From Rhodocyclaceae bacterium (GTDB lineage: Bacteria > Pseudomonadota > Gammaproteobacteria > Burkholderiales > Usitatibacteraceae), in contig JADCIX010000046.1 of the NCBI GenBank assembly GCA_020247545.1, positions 62,001 to 126,000 of the forward strand: a stretch of DNA of 64,000 nt, written 5' to 3'. Positions 36,152-46,148 of this stretch are shown piece by piece. The translations under genes and the position numbers were made by a program. The notes beneath the pieces were generated by a model, which had not been told where the DNA came from, did no database searches, and worked only from the letters and a program-made list of their open reading frames with translations. The number at the start of each line of letters is the position of its first letter. The first letter of the stretch is position 1.

Positions 36152-38383
36152 ATGACTATCCGGCTGGTCTACATATCGCTGATGATGGCATCCTCGGTGT
36201 TGCCAGCATCACTTGCCGCCGCCAGCGAACCACCAGCGCGGCTTGTGCCGCCGGTACGAACTGTGACCGAAACCCACTTTGGTGTTGAGGTGGCCGACCC
36301 ATATCGTTACATGGAGGACGTGGCTAACCCGGAAGTCATTCACTTCATGCGTGGCGAAAGTGCGTACGCTCGAAGCATCATAGATGCAATTCCGGGCCGT
36401 GCGCAATTGGAAAGCCGCATCAATGAACTCTCTCAAGCCAACACGACCGTATTTGGAGTGCAGCTTACCGGGCCGGACAAAGCGCCTCGTATTTTTTACT
36501 ACCGCCTCGCCGCAGGCATGAACGCTCGAACACTGTACGTGCGCGATGGCCTGCGTGGTGCGGAGCGGCTTGTGTTTGATCCCACCGGCCTTACCAAAGA
36601 CAGCCGGCGATACGCAATTGACTACTTCCGTGCATCCCCAGACGGTCGATATGTTGTTGTTGCAGTGGCAGCCGGTGGCTCCGAAGAGACCACCATTCGC
36701 ATTGTTGAAGTGACCTCGACAGGCACCAAGGATATTGGCGTCGAAATCGACCGCATCGGATTTGCCGACAAAACATCGTGGGCTGCAGACGGGCGCAGTT
36801 TCTTTTACAACCGCTTGCCACCGCAAAAACCGGGTGAAGCACGCAATCGTTATCTAAACAGTCGCGCGTTTCGTCATGTTATCGGTCGTCCGGTCGGACG
36901 TGACGAGATGCTGTTTGGCAATGAGCAGGACGTACGCGGCGCTGGCTTGAAGCTGGCAGATATTGATATTCCGAGTGTGCAACTGTCACCCGATGGCAAG
37001 ATGCTGGTCGGGCGCGTGGAGCATGGTGACGCGAGAGAAATCAGCATCTTTACCGCGAGTGCGGCGCAGGTCGGTAGCGAAGTCGCGTGGCGTCGCATCA
37101 TCCAGCCTGCGGACGGAGTCACCGCCTTTGCGCTACACAACCAGGCAATTTACCTGCTGACAAAAAAGAATGCACCGCGCTTCAAAATTGTTCGCATGGG
37201 CATCAACGGCGCAAATTATGCAAACGCGACAACCATCGTTCCACAGGGTGATACGGTGGTCGCACAAATTGAAGTGGCGCAGGACGCTCTCTACATCCGC
37301 GAACTGTTTGGTGGGGTTGATCGGTTACAGCGGCTAAATTTCTCAAACAGCGTTTTTTCGGGCGGCAAGCTTGAGTATGTGCGTCTGCCGTTTGATGTGT
37401 CTATCCGCCAGTTGATCACCAGTCCTTCGCGACCTGGTGCGCTGCTGCGGCTCGAAAGCTGGACGGAGCCGCCCAAATATGTGACCGTGGAAGAGCGCAC
37501 GGCAAATATCAGCGACACCCGGCTGCACCCAAAATCGGCAGCGGATTTCTCCGACATTGTCGAGCTTCGACAGAATGCAACCGCCAGCGATGGTACAAAG
37601 ATTCCCGTCTCGTTGATTTACCGAAAGTCGACCACGCTCAACAGCTTCAATCCTACGCTCATCCGTGCCTACGGCGCATATGGCTTTGTACAAGTGCCGA
37701 CGTTTAACCCATCAACACTCGCGTGGCTTGAGCGTGGCGGTATTCTCGCCACTTGCCACGTACGCGGTGGCGGAGAATTTGGCGAGGTTTGGCATCTTGG
37801 CGGCCAGCGCTTGACTAAACCTAATACTTGGCAGGATGTTATTGCCTGCACTGAGTATCTGATTGAACGGGGCTTCACAAGACGCGAACGGGTTGGCATA
37901 CAGGGCGGCAGTGCAGGGGGGGTGGCGGTTGGTCGGGCAATGACCGAGCGCCCCGATCTATTTGCCGCGGTGGTGTCCAGTGTAGGATTGCTCGATGCGA
38001 TGCGCATGGAGTTCACGCCGAACGGTCCGCCGAATATTCCGGAGTTTGGCAGTGTGAAGACACGCGATGGCTTCGAAGGATTGCTTCGCATGAGTTCCCT
38101 ACACCATGTAAAAGACGGAACAAAATATCCCGCAGTCATGCTGATGCACGGCGTGAATGATCCTCGTGTTGATGTCTGGCATTCGGCAAAGATGGCGGCG
38201 AGGCTTGGGGCGGCAGTGCGGGCCATCCCTGATGCAAACCCAGTGCTGCTCCGGCTTGATTACGATGCCGGCCATGGCGTGGGCTCCACCCGCAGTCAGC
38301 GAAACGCTGAATTGGCTGACATCTATTCATTCTTGCTCTGGCAGTTTGGGGAACCGGGCTTTCAACCGGCTGTTGGAAAATAG
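36152..38383 (+). CDS. Prolyl oligopeptidase family (S9A) serine peptidase, exported
   Basis: 743 residues. Signal peptide at residues 1-28 (ending SLAAASEPP). N-terminal segment ADPYRYMEDV is the usual S9A opening, followed by a beta-propeller (about 90-430) and the alpha/beta-hydrolase domain. Catalytic residues: Ser587 in GGSAGG, Asp670 in NDPRVD, His708 in DAGHGVG. The ATG at 36152 has GGAAAAG upstream; ATGs at 36110 and 36041 would bury the signal peptide. Cleaves short peptides after proline in the periplasm. Confidence 0.9.
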   Translation: MTIRLVYISLMMASSVLPASLAAASEPPARLVPPVRTVTETHFGVEVADPYRYMEDVANPEVIHFMRGESAYARSIIDAIPGRAQLESRINELSQANTTVFGVQLTGPDKAPRIFYYRLAAGMNARTLYVRDGLRGAERLVFDPTGLTKDSRRYAIDYFRASPDGRYVVVAVAAGGSEETTIRIVEVTSTGTKDIGVEIDRIGFADKTSWAADGRSFFYNRLPPQKPGEARNRYLNSRAFRHVIGRPVGRDEMLFGNEQDVRGAGLKLADIDIPSVQLSPDGKMLVGRVEHGDAREISIFTASAAQVGSEVAWRRIIQPADGVTAFALHNQAIYLLTKKNAPRFKIVRMGINGANYANATTIVPQGDTVVAQIEVAQDALYIRELFGGVDRLQRLNFSNSVFSGGKLEYVRLPFDVSIRQLITSPSRPGALLRLESWTEPPKYVTVEERTANISDTRLHPKSAADFSDIVELRQNATASDGTKIPVSLIYRKSTTLNSFNPTLIRAYGAYGFVQVPTFNPSTLAWLERGGILATCHVRGGGEFGEVWHLGGQRLTKPNTWQDVIACTEYLIERGFTRRERVGIQGGSAGGVAVGRAMTERPDLFAAVVSSVGLLDAMRMEFTPNGPPNIPEFGSVKTRDGFEGLLRMSSLHHVKDGTKYPAVMLMHGVNDPRVDVWHSAKMAARLGAAVRAIPDANPVLLRLDYDAGHGVGSTRSQRNAELADIYSFLLWQFGEPGFQPAVGK

Positions 38384-38394
38384 AATACTAGTAG

Positions 38395-39645
38395 ATGGGT
38401 ACATCGAATACTTCCCAGCAGACGTTGATGCAATTTCCGCCAGTGCCGCAGCTGCCCTATGTCGGCATTCGAGTCGTCGAATTCACGCACATGATCATGG
38501 GCCCGAGCTGCGGCATGTTGCTCGCAGATCTTGGTGCGGAAGTCATTAAGGTCGAACCGCTAAAGGGCGACAATACACGCCGCATCCCCGGTTCTGGAGC
38601 GGGATTTTTTGCCGTGTTTAATCGCAACAAGAAGAGTCTTGCTGTCAACATGGACGACCCGCGTGGTCGCGAAGTGGTCATGAAGTTGGTCGTGACTGCG
38701 GATATCTTTAGCGAGAATTTTAGAGACGGCAATATGAAGACACTGGGCCTCGACTACCCCACGTTGTCGACGCTCAACAAACGTCTAATCTACGTATCGC
38801 ACAAGGGTTTCTTGCCGGGGCCATACGACCACCGCACGGCGCTCGATGAGGTCGTGCAAATGATGGGGGGCTTGGCTTATATGACCGGCCCCGAGGGGCA
38901 GCCCCTTCGCGCAGGCGCATCACTCAACGACATCATGGGCGGGATGTTTGGCGCTATCGGGGCAATGGCAGCGCTGCGTGATCGTGAGCGTACAGGGCGC
39001 GGCCAAGAAGTGCAAAGCGCGTTGTTTGAGAACAACGTATTTCTTATGGCACCGCACATGATGCAATTCGCCGTTACGGAGAAACCTGCAAAACCGATGC
39101 CGAGCCGTATTTCCGCCTGGGGGATCTATGATGTTTTCACCGTTGCGAATGGCGAACAGATTTTTCTTGCAGTAGTGTCGAACACACAGTGGAAAACATT
39201 CTGTGGGGCGTTCGGACTGGATGCGTTACAGTCTGACGACCGCTTGGCAACGAATGTCGGTCGTGTAGAAGCGCGTGAGTGGCTGATGCCTATTCTGCGC
39301 GAGCGCTTGGCCGGTATGAGTGCGGCTGACATCACCGGCGTGTTTGAGAAGTCTGGCCTGCCCTACGCGCCAATCACCAAGCCGCAAGACTTGTTTGATG
39401 ATCCTCACCTTAAAGCGAGCGGTGGACTCGCATCGATCAATATTCCGGCAGATTGCAGCGGTGCAGCGCAGCCGATCAGCACAACGACGCCGCTACTGCC
39501 GCTTACGCTGGGGGGGCACAGGCCCGGTATCCGCCTGGATCCGCCTTCGCTCGGCCAGGATACGGTGAGTCTTCTCTCCGAGCTAGGCTACACCGAGGCA
39601 CAAATCACCTTGTTGAAACAAGATCGGGTGGTCGGTGTTGGCTGA
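38395..39645 (+). CDS. CaiB/BaiF-family (class III) CoA-transferase
   Basis: 416-residue enzyme transferring CoA between carboxylates. Typical segments: GIRVVEFTHMIMGPSCGMLLADLGAEVIKVE, then NRNKKSLAVNM, then SLNDIMGGMFGAIGAMAAL containing the region of the catalytic Asp, then TGRGQEVQSALFEN. Starts 11 bases after the peptidase stop; ATG 38428 is an alternative. Substrate pair unknown; no neighbouring acyl-CoA enzymes help. Confidence 0.9.
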   Translation: MGTSNTSQQTLMQFPPVPQLPYVGIRVVEFTHMIMGPSCGMLLADLGAEVIKVEPLKGDNTRRIPGSGAGFFAVFNRNKKSLAVNMDDPRGREVVMKLVVTADIFSENFRDGNMKTLGLDYPTLSTLNKRLIYVSHKGFLPGPYDHRTALDEVVQMMGGLAYMTGPEGQPLRAGASLNDIMGGMFGAIGAMAALRDRERTGRGQEVQSALFENNVFLMAPHMMQFAVTEKPAKPMPSRISAWGIYDVFTVANGEQIFLAVVSNTQWKTFCGAFGLDALQSDDRLATNVGRVEAREWLMPILRERLAGMSAADITGVFEKSGLPYAPITKPQDLFDDPHLKASGGLASINIPADCSGAAQPISTTTPLLPLTLGGHRPGIRLDPPSLGQDTVSLLSELGYTEAQITLLKQDRVVGVG

Positions 39646-39706
39646 TAACAATTAGCTGCCAACGATTATCTGACAGCCACATTTCTAGGAGCTGGCTAGC
39701 AGCGAG

Positions 39707-39961
39707 TCAGGCGTCGATGTAGAAAACCTCTACCTTGCCTCGGATTTTGATCAGCAGCGGATTGCCGCGGCGATCCAGCGCCTTGCCGGCCGCGACCATG
39801 ATCCATCCCTCGCTGACACAATACTCAGAAACATCCGAGCGCACTTTGTCGTTGAAACGAATACCTACATCGTGTTCGAAAATGGCCTCGACAAAGTATG
39901 GGCTTTTCGGATCAATCGACAGGCGATCAGGAAGCGTGGGACGTTCGGTGTTTGTGGTCAT
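39707..39961 (-). CDS. DUF3297 family protein
   Basis: 84-residue protein of unknown function. PDRLSIDPKSPYF, then GIRFNDKVRSDVSEYCVSEGW and AAGKALDRRGNPLLIKIRGKVEVFY are the family pattern. Converges on the CoA-transferase gene. Confidence 0.88.
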   Translation of the reverse strand: MTTNTERPTLPDRLSIDPKSPYFVEAIFEHDVGIRFNDKVRSDVSEYCVSEGWIMVAAGKALDRRGNPLLIKIRGKVEVFYIDA

Positions 39962-40011
39962 AGATAAATTTTTTGCAATGTTGCCGATTCGGGTGCATCA
40001 GGGGCGTTTCT

Positions 40012-42393
40012 CTAAAGTCGCACTTCCAGTCTAACGCCAATCGATCGCGAGGTTTTGCCGTTTGACGTCACCGACTGACGTTCATTACCCACGGTAACAA
40101 TATTTGATGTGATCAAATCGCTTGCAGTGATATTGGCGACTGTTATGCGCAACTTAGCTTGGGAGTTGATGGTCCATAAACCGTACATCTCCAAGTTTCG
40201 TTTGGTGCTGGTCTTATTCAACTGATTGTCGACTAACTGGGTTTCAAATCCAGGCGTCCAGTTGATGTTGCCGCCGATTGAATAAGGCGTTGCACGGAAG
40301 CGGTAGTCCGCGCCAAGGTTACCGGTGATTTTGGGTTGTTCAGAAATCCGATTGTTTGGACCTGGAACCGAATCCACCTTTGAATCATAAATGCTGAGGT
40401 TGACGCGGAAGTTGAAAGCCGGCGCATCCTTAACCAACTCCGGCAGACGAAAACGCGCATCAAACTCAATCCCGCTGGTGACGGCTTTACCGAGATTTTG
40501 CGGGCGCGACACAAAACGTGGTGATGTCGCCCATGTGACATTTTCAAGCGCCACCACGTTACGTATCAAGTCGCTGATGTGACGAGTGAAGACATTGACC
40601 GAGAGGACGCCGCCACCCTCCAAGTAATCTTCGTAGGCAATATCGATACCGTTGGCCAGTTCTGGCTTTAGCGCTGGGTTACCGGCACGGTCAGGTGTGA
40701 CGGATGTATTTGGTCCTGGGACCGGGAACAAGGTATTTAAAGATGGCCGGCCAACCAAGTTCTGTGTCGTCGGTGCGCGATAAGACTGCGTGAGACTGAC
40801 ACGAATCTGGTCGCGGCTTGGTGCTGCAAAACGCCAGACACCAAAGGCCAATGGGTTCACGACGCTGCTGCTATTGCGAACCGGGCTGGTCAGCGTCTTG
40901 CTTTTGGTCTTAATGCCTTCCCAACGCACCCCTAGATAGGTTGAAAACTGCGGATGGGGGTCCCATTCGTTCTGGACGTAAAGCGCCTTGCGCACGGTTT
41001 CGACGTTTATCTGGTTGCCAAAGTCGGTCAGCAGGGGGGAACCGTTAAGCAGTGTTGTGTTGTTGTCGGTGCGTTTAACGTCTTCATATTCCCAACCCGT
41101 TACAAGGTTGTGTTTCCCATCCAACCAGTTATAGGACAATTTACCGACGACGTTCCAAGAGCGATCTTTGGTATCGCTGTCGACGGTTTGTGTGAGCACG
41201 GTGGCGCCGCTCGTGGAGCGTTCGCGCAAAACCGACTTGTTATCAGAGCTGAACTGACCACCGCCAGCGCGCAGTTCCATCCGCAGGTCCGGGCTGAGAC
41301 GCTTGTTGAGCATGACCATCGCGCGCGCGACACTGAAGGTTGAGTCTGCGTCGGAACGGCCGGTCGCGTATGGCGCAGGGGTCAGACCAATCTGCTGCTG
41401 CAACACACCATCATTGCTGCTTTTCGATTTGTTGTAAACGATAAACGGCTGAATGCTAAACATTTCACCGGCCCCGAGTCGCCACTGGAAGCGGCTGGTA
41501 AGGAACATGCCATTCCGGTTTTCAGATTGTTGTCCGAAGCCCGTTTGTGCGAGCGTGACACGACCGCTTGGAATATCGGTGTAGAGCGTTTTAGTCGCGG
41601 TATCGGTAAGCTGATCGTTATGGTTTAACGAGAGGGTGAAGTTGTAAGTTCCTGTCGGTCCCATGGTGTCGTTGCGGGAGAATGAGACGTTTGGTGAAAG
41701 CTTGCCACGCTCTTCTTGAACTTGTAACCGAATGTCGTTGTTACGCTGACGCAATGGCTCTCGCAGCACGACATTAATCGTTCCCGCCACCGCACGTGTG
41801 CCGGTTTCAGCCGTTGGTGCACGCAAGATTTCTATGCGTTCGACCATTTCTGGCGTGATCTGCTCAATGGAAAAGCCCGGTGATACACGTTCGCCGTTGA
41901 TCAGGATCTGGGTAAAGCCGCCACCCATACCGCGCATGGCAGGTGGTCCGCCGCGACCGGGACGGCCGCCGACAGTCACCCCTGGCAAGCGCCGCATCAC
42001 GTCGCCCAAATTGCTATCGCCATATTGTTCGATATCCTCGCGCGTAATGATGATTTTGGAGGCCGACGAATCGCGACGTTCGCTGGTGGAGGTACGTTTT
42101 TCAGTGATCTCCAGTGTTTCTGTTTTCGGCGCGGCTGGTCGGACGATGCCGGGCCTGCCTGCCTCCGCAGGCTTCGCAGGTACTAGGTTGGCAGGCGCTT
42201 GTGGCCGCACGGGCGCAGTTGCCGGCTTGGGGCTGCCCGCGTCGGCGGCGGGCGGCGCGGTGTCAGGCGCAGCAGGCGGGGTTGCTGGTATTTGTGCGCT
42301 GGTCTCCGCTGCGTGGCCAACAAGCGTGGTTGCAAACAGGCAAGTAAGCATCGCTGACAGGGCGTTACGGGATTGCATTGGAGAGATGTCCAT
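40012..42393 (-). CDS. TonB-dependent outer-membrane receptor
   Basis: 793 residues. Signal peptide at about residues 1-33 (ending VGHAAE), then a Pro/Ala-rich linker (about 35-95). The plug domain has KIIITREDIEQYGDSNLGDVMRRLPGV and ends in a Gly-rich RGMGGGFTQILINGERV. The barrel fills the rest. No clear TonB box was found and the last residue is Leu rather than Phe. The start is uncertain: ATG 42393 or ATG 42378, both without a good ribosome-binding site. The ligand cannot be predicted; no siderophore genes are near. Confidence 0.9.
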   Translation of the reverse strand: MDISPMQSRNALSAMLTCLFATTLVGHAAETSAQIPATPPAAPDTAPPAADAGSPKPATAPVRPQAPANLVPAKPAEAGRPGIVRPAAPKTETLEITEKRTSTSERRDSSASKIIITREDIEQYGDSNLGDVMRRLPGVTVGGRPGRGGPPAMRGMGGGFTQILINGERVSPGFSIEQITPEMVERIEILRAPTAETGTRAVAGTINVVLREPLRQRNNDIRLQVQEERGKLSPNVSFSRNDTMGPTGTYNFTLSLNHNDQLTDTATKTLYTDIPSGRVTLAQTGFGQQSENRNGMFLTSRFQWRLGAGEMFSIQPFIVYNKSKSSNDGVLQQQIGLTPAPYATGRSDADSTFSVARAMVMLNKRLSPDLRMELRAGGGQFSSDNKSVLRERSTSGATVLTQTVDSDTKDRSWNVVGKLSYNWLDGKHNLVTGWEYEDVKRTDNNTTLLNGSPLLTDFGNQINVETVRKALYVQNEWDPHPQFSTYLGVRWEGIKTKSKTLTSPVRNSSSVVNPLAFGVWRFAAPSRDQIRVSLTQSYRAPTTQNLVGRPSLNTLFPVPGPNTSVTPDRAGNPALKPELANGIDIAYEDYLEGGGVLSVNVFTRHISDLIRNVVALENVTWATSPRFVSRPQNLGKAVTSGIEFDARFRLPELVKDAPAFNFRVNLSIYDSKVDSVPGPNNRISEQPKITGNLGADYRFRATPYSIGGNINWTPGFETQLVDNQLNKTSTKRNLEMYGLWTINSQAKLRITVANITASDLITSNIVTVGNERQSVTSNGKTSRSIGVRLEVRL

Positions 42394-42524
42394 GATGTGG
42401 AGCCAGACAAACAGCAGCCGTCGGTGCGCGGTTATGCCCACCGACGGCTACAGGAATTGGTCAGCGAAGGAGAATATTTTAGCGACTTGACCATCAAGTG
42501 CCTAGCGAATTCCACGGCGTCGAT

Positions 42525-44273
42525 ATGAAACTCTCGGTAACAGGTCATAATCTGCTCAATTCTCATAAAACTTGCATCGCAACTTATCTTGGTCGCAACA
42601 ACGTTTGGAATCTTCCAGTGACTGCAGACGCCAAAATCGTTCGAGACTTTCATCACACGCTGTTATGGCCGATTACGCTCCGGCCACTGCGACGAGAAGC
42701 GGCTGCGGGTGTTGTTCACTATTGGGACATGCTCCAACGCAATCCCGGCCCGTGGAAGTATGTTGCTGACACGCTGTTGATCGAGGATGAGTCTTGTATT
42801 GTGGGGTATGAAGAGTTCGTACATTTTCTGCCTTACGTACAGCGTTTTTTGTACGGCGTCGGTGACGAAGGGCGCGGAGCGCAGTCGTCGCTGTATGCTT
42901 TCACACGCGACGACATTGCGAAAGTCGAAGTCGAGCTGGTTAAAGGGGCGGAGCCCCTGCATCTCGACGTCCTGCGGGCACGCTTGTATTTTTTCTACGA
43001 CATCGATGTTGCCGTCGCCGTGCTTGAGGTCGCCGGAAAAAACATTCCGCTAGCGCAGGCGGTGGAACTAATGGATCGATTTGGGCGGCCCTATGCGCCG
43101 GCGTGGGAGAGCTCGGATCGTGGCGCACATTGTCCGTATCGGGTGGCATTTAGGCGGCATGATGGTGCGCTGTTGTCGCAGTCGGACTACGGCGACCGCG
43201 ACAAATTCATCGATCTTGTTCGGAGTGAGCGTCAAACGCCGCTGTCGATGCATTGGGAGTTTTTCCTCTCGCCGTTAGTGCCGGCATATCTGCAAGGGGG
43301 CACGATCAAGTATTACCAGATCGAGAACAAGCGTATTCCGACCATGACTTACCTCTCGTTTGACGACCCGACCCAGCTCTCGCGAGGGGACATGATTCGA
43401 ATTGGTTTTGCAGCCAAGTGGGGTGCATCCGACACTTTGCCTTATGCCAAACAGTTTCTCGCAGACTTTGAGTCCCAGTATTGTTATGACCGTTACTGGG
43501 ATCCTGAGGATCCGACCACCGACATGGACACGCGTTATATTTTCTGCGGTGTCAGTTTTGCGATGATCACCAAGACGGGTCAACAGGCGCAATTGCTCGG
43601 GCAGTTCAGGCACCAGTTCTATCAAATAGGCCTCATCGCGAACTTCAACAAGGCCGCGCTGCTGTCACTCTCGAATCGTTTCTCACGCGCCGTTGAACGG
43701 CTCAATGTTCGCAGTTATGATTCTGTGAAACAGTTCAAAAAACACGTCCGCGAAACGCTTGAAGTATTTCTGCGATTCAACCATCGTTATTGGTTTCACG
43801 AAATCTCTAATCAGGTTCAGGCAAGTGATTTCTTCCAGCGGTGGTCACACCAACTTGGCTCGGACGCGCTATATCAGGAAGTGCGCGAAGAGGCGCGTGA
43901 TATTAACGAGTATCTTGATGCTGATCGCACCCGTAAACAAACTGATAACGCGATGCGCCTCACCGTAGTGTCTTCGTGCGGCATGGTAGGTACGGTCGTC
44001 ACCGGTTTTCTTGGGATGAATCTGTATTCACACTCCGATTTGCCTACACTGGAAAAGGCGCTGATTTTTGGTCTTGTCTTTATTCCAACTACCGCGCTCG
44101 CACTCTATACGGTCATCATTTCGCGACGTATTGCAAACTTCATGGAGGCCTTGTCAAGTGAAGGTCTTACGTGGGGCGAAAAAATCGGTACTTTCCGGCA
44201 GATATTTTCCATAACGCCGCGTGATCGAGTCCGTGCACGTCGTGAAACCCACAGTCTTTCAGGTCCCGATTAG
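42525..44273 (+). CDS. CorA-like two-helix GMN membrane protein
   Basis: About 582 residues. Residues about 478-498 and 510-532 are two hydrophobic helices, and the first ends with FLGMNLYS, the GMN motif of CorA-type magnesium channels (2-TM-GxN family). The preceding helical stretch (about 360-470) is consistent with the CorA stalk. Two features are unlike CorA: a large N-terminal domain of about 350 residues with no recognised family, and about 50 residues after the last helix. ATG 42525 and GTG 42498 are both possible starts. Divalent-cation channel function is inferred. Confidence 0.75.
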   Translation: MKLSVTGHNLLNSHKTCIATYLGRNNVWNLPVTADAKIVRDFHHTLLWPITLRPLRREAAAGVVHYWDMLQRNPGPWKYVADTLLIEDESCIVGYEEFVHFLPYVQRFLYGVGDEGRGAQSSLYAFTRDDIAKVEVELVKGAEPLHLDVLRARLYFFYDIDVAVAVLEVAGKNIPLAQAVELMDRFGRPYAPAWESSDRGAHCPYRVAFRRHDGALLSQSDYGDRDKFIDLVRSERQTPLSMHWEFFLSPLVPAYLQGGTIKYYQIENKRIPTMTYLSFDDPTQLSRGDMIRIGFAAKWGASDTLPYAKQFLADFESQYCYDRYWDPEDPTTDMDTRYIFCGVSFAMITKTGQQAQLLGQFRHQFYQIGLIANFNKAALLSLSNRFSRAVERLNVRSYDSVKQFKKHVRETLEVFLRFNHRYWFHEISNQVQASDFFQRWSHQLGSDALYQEVREEARDINEYLDADRTRKQTDNAMRLTVVSSCGMVGTVVTGFLGMNLYSHSDLPTLEKALIFGLVFIPTTALALYTVIISRRIANFMEALSSEGLTWGEKIGTFRQIFSITPRDRVRARRETHSLSGPD

Positions 44274-44529
44274 TGGGAGTGGATCGGCCTTCGGTACCAA
44301 GGAAGGTCACTTCACCCGCCGGGATTATGTAAAGAGCGCAAGTTGCCCTCCGCACGAATTCCCTCAATGTCTTTGGTGCCTAAATCCTTGGTAGTTGTCT
44401 TTGTGAACCATGCACGATCCTGAAACAAGTTGTCGAGGGGCTTCCATTAAACGATAGTAATGGCGGGCGCATTGGAGCAAAAATGGTTGAAAATACCCGC
44501 CCATGAATGACTTTGCCTTCGACCTCTCC

Positions 44530-45156
44530 TTAGAGAGCACCACTGCGCTCTAGTGCGGCAGCAAGTGCTTCGGCGACGCGCGCATACCCCATCTCGTTAG
44601 GATGTACGAGGTCGGCCTTGAGGCTGTTGTCTCCAAGTACCTTGGCGAGTACCGCACCTTCGACGGGGACACTTAACTCGCTGCCAATCTTGTCGTAAAA
44701 CTCCGGTGCGGAGAGCATCAGTCCCGGTCTGGGCGTCGCCATCAACAACACACTGATATGACGGTCACGTGCCAGTTTTACCATCGCCCGTACATTTGCC
44801 TCAGTCTCTTTACTGTCCAGTTTGCGCAGAAAGTCATTGCCGCCGTGGCAGAGGATCAACAGTGCCGGTTTGACCTCGTCGAGCACGCCGGGCAACCGAT
44901 TCAGCCCGTCGCGGCTGATTTCGCCCGGCACCCCATGGTTAACAATCTCGCGCCCGATCAGGCTCGATAGACGCGCAGGGTAGGATTTATTCGGGGCCGC
45001 CCCGGTGCCGAAGGTGAGGCTGTCACCAAAGGCCAGAATTGTGGCGTTGCTGGCCAAGCTTGGAAGCCGAACGGATGATCCGCCGCACGACGTGAGCCCC
45101 ACCATCAGGCAAGCTATGCCGAACCAACGTGCAAATCGTCGTATGTTTGGTTTCAT
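44530..45156 (-). CDS. GDSL-family esterase/lysophospholipase lipoprotein (TesA-like)
   Basis: 208 residues. Lipobox LTSC with Cys24. The SGNH-hydrolase blocks are GDSL with Ser46, HGGND near residue 112, and DLVHPNE with Asp182 and His185. Resembles TesA/arylesterase. The start overlaps the upstream methyltransferase stop as ATGA, which fixes the start at 45156. Hydrolyses esters or thioesters in the periplasm; last gene of a three-gene operon. Confidence 0.9.
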   Translation of the reverse strand: MKPNIRRFARWFGIACLMVGLTSCGGSSVRLPSLASNATILAFGDSLTFGTGAAPNKSYPARLSSLIGREIVNHGVPGEISRDGLNRLPGVLDEVKPALLILCHGGNDFLRKLDSKETEANVRAMVKLARDRHISVLLMATPRPGLMLSAPEFYDKIGSELSVPVEGAVLAKVLGDNSLKADLVHPNEMGYARVAEALAAALERSGAL

Positions 45157-46148
45157 CTTACCGTGGCAGCTTTTACGTTCATGCAATCACTGCTGCGCTT
45201 GAGCCGTACTGGTTCGGGAAGCAGGACGGCGTTGAAAAATAGAAAAGGGAGGCCGTGCAGAGGGTTGGCACCGATACCCGCGATGTGTGTCGGACGAGGA
45301 GCATCAGCAAACAAGGTTAAACCTGCGTCGTCCGCATCGGCGGTGATGTCCTGATTGCCGTGGCTAATCACGAATCGATTGCCTACCAGATTGGTGCGTA
45401 TCGGTATCTTGCGGACGGTCTTATTTGATCCGGCACCCGTGGTGGTGATGGACAAACTACCACTAAGTTCTTGGTAACGTTGCTCAATGTCGATGTTGAC
45501 GGTAATCGCTTCATTCTCTTTGTGAATTTGCCCGCACCAGCGCCCGGCAAGCCTGGCCGGGACCACCCATAGAAACACCTTGCTGGTTTTCTCTAGGCCC
45601 AGCGACTTTTCGGGATTCTGGATAACACGCATCTCATCGGCCTGCCAGTCACCCATGTCCCAGTCGTGCGAGACCACTCGCGTACCCGGCTTGAGTTGGA
45701 GGAGTTTGTCGCGTAGTTGCAGGTTCACATCCGGCAATAAGTACATGGTGATAACGGTTGCAGGCGACAGATCCGTCTCGAATAGGCTCTGCACGCGGAA
45801 ATTTACAAGGCCGCCCAGCTTGAGCTTCTGCGTATCTTCAACAGCAGTCTCAACAAGTTTTGGATCAATCTCAACGCCGAGCCCGCGCGCCCCATATTTT
45901 TGCGCAGCAAGAAACACAATGCGCCCGTCGCCAGAACCTAAGTCGATGACAAAATCTTGCTTCTGCACTTTCGCCATTTCCAACATGGTGCGCACAACGC
46001 TGGGAGCAGAGACAACAAACGGAACATCTACATCACGCTGGGTGTTGGATTGGGATTGGTCTACCGTTTGTGCTGGCGTGATCGCAGCGCAGAGAAACAG
46101 CGTGGCGGACGCTAATCCTCGTATGACGAAGCGAACTTCAGTTAGCAT
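45153..46148 (-). CDS. Class I SAM-methyltransferase fold protein with signal peptide
   Basis: 331 residues. Motif I VIDLGSGDGR at 67-76 and the acidic VEIDPKLV motif II are typical of SAM-dependent methyltransferases; the fold ends near residue 195. A second region (about 205-320) is beta-rich and unassigned. The N-terminus (residues 1-27, RFVIRGLASATLFLCAAITPAQ) is a Sec-type signal peptide. The ATG at 46148 overlaps the upstream stop by one base. SAM is not known in the periplasm, so the enzyme could use another small molecule or be structural. Confidence 0.8.
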   Translation of the reverse strand: MLTEVRFVIRGLASATLFLCAAITPAQTVDQSQSNTQRDVDVPFVVSAPSVVRTMLEMAKVQKQDFVIDLGSGDGRIVFLAAQKYGARGLGVEIDPKLVETAVEDTQKLKLGGLVNFRVQSLFETDLSPATVITMYLLPDVNLQLRDKLLQLKPGTRVVSHDWDMGDWQADEMRVIQNPEKSLGLEKTSKVFLWVVPARLAGRWCGQIHKENEAITVNIDIEQRYQELSGSLSITTTGAGSNKTVRKIPIRTNLVGNRFVISHGNQDITADADDAGLTLFADAPRPTHIAGIGANPLHGLPFLFFNAVLLPEPVRLKRSSDCMNVKAATVR

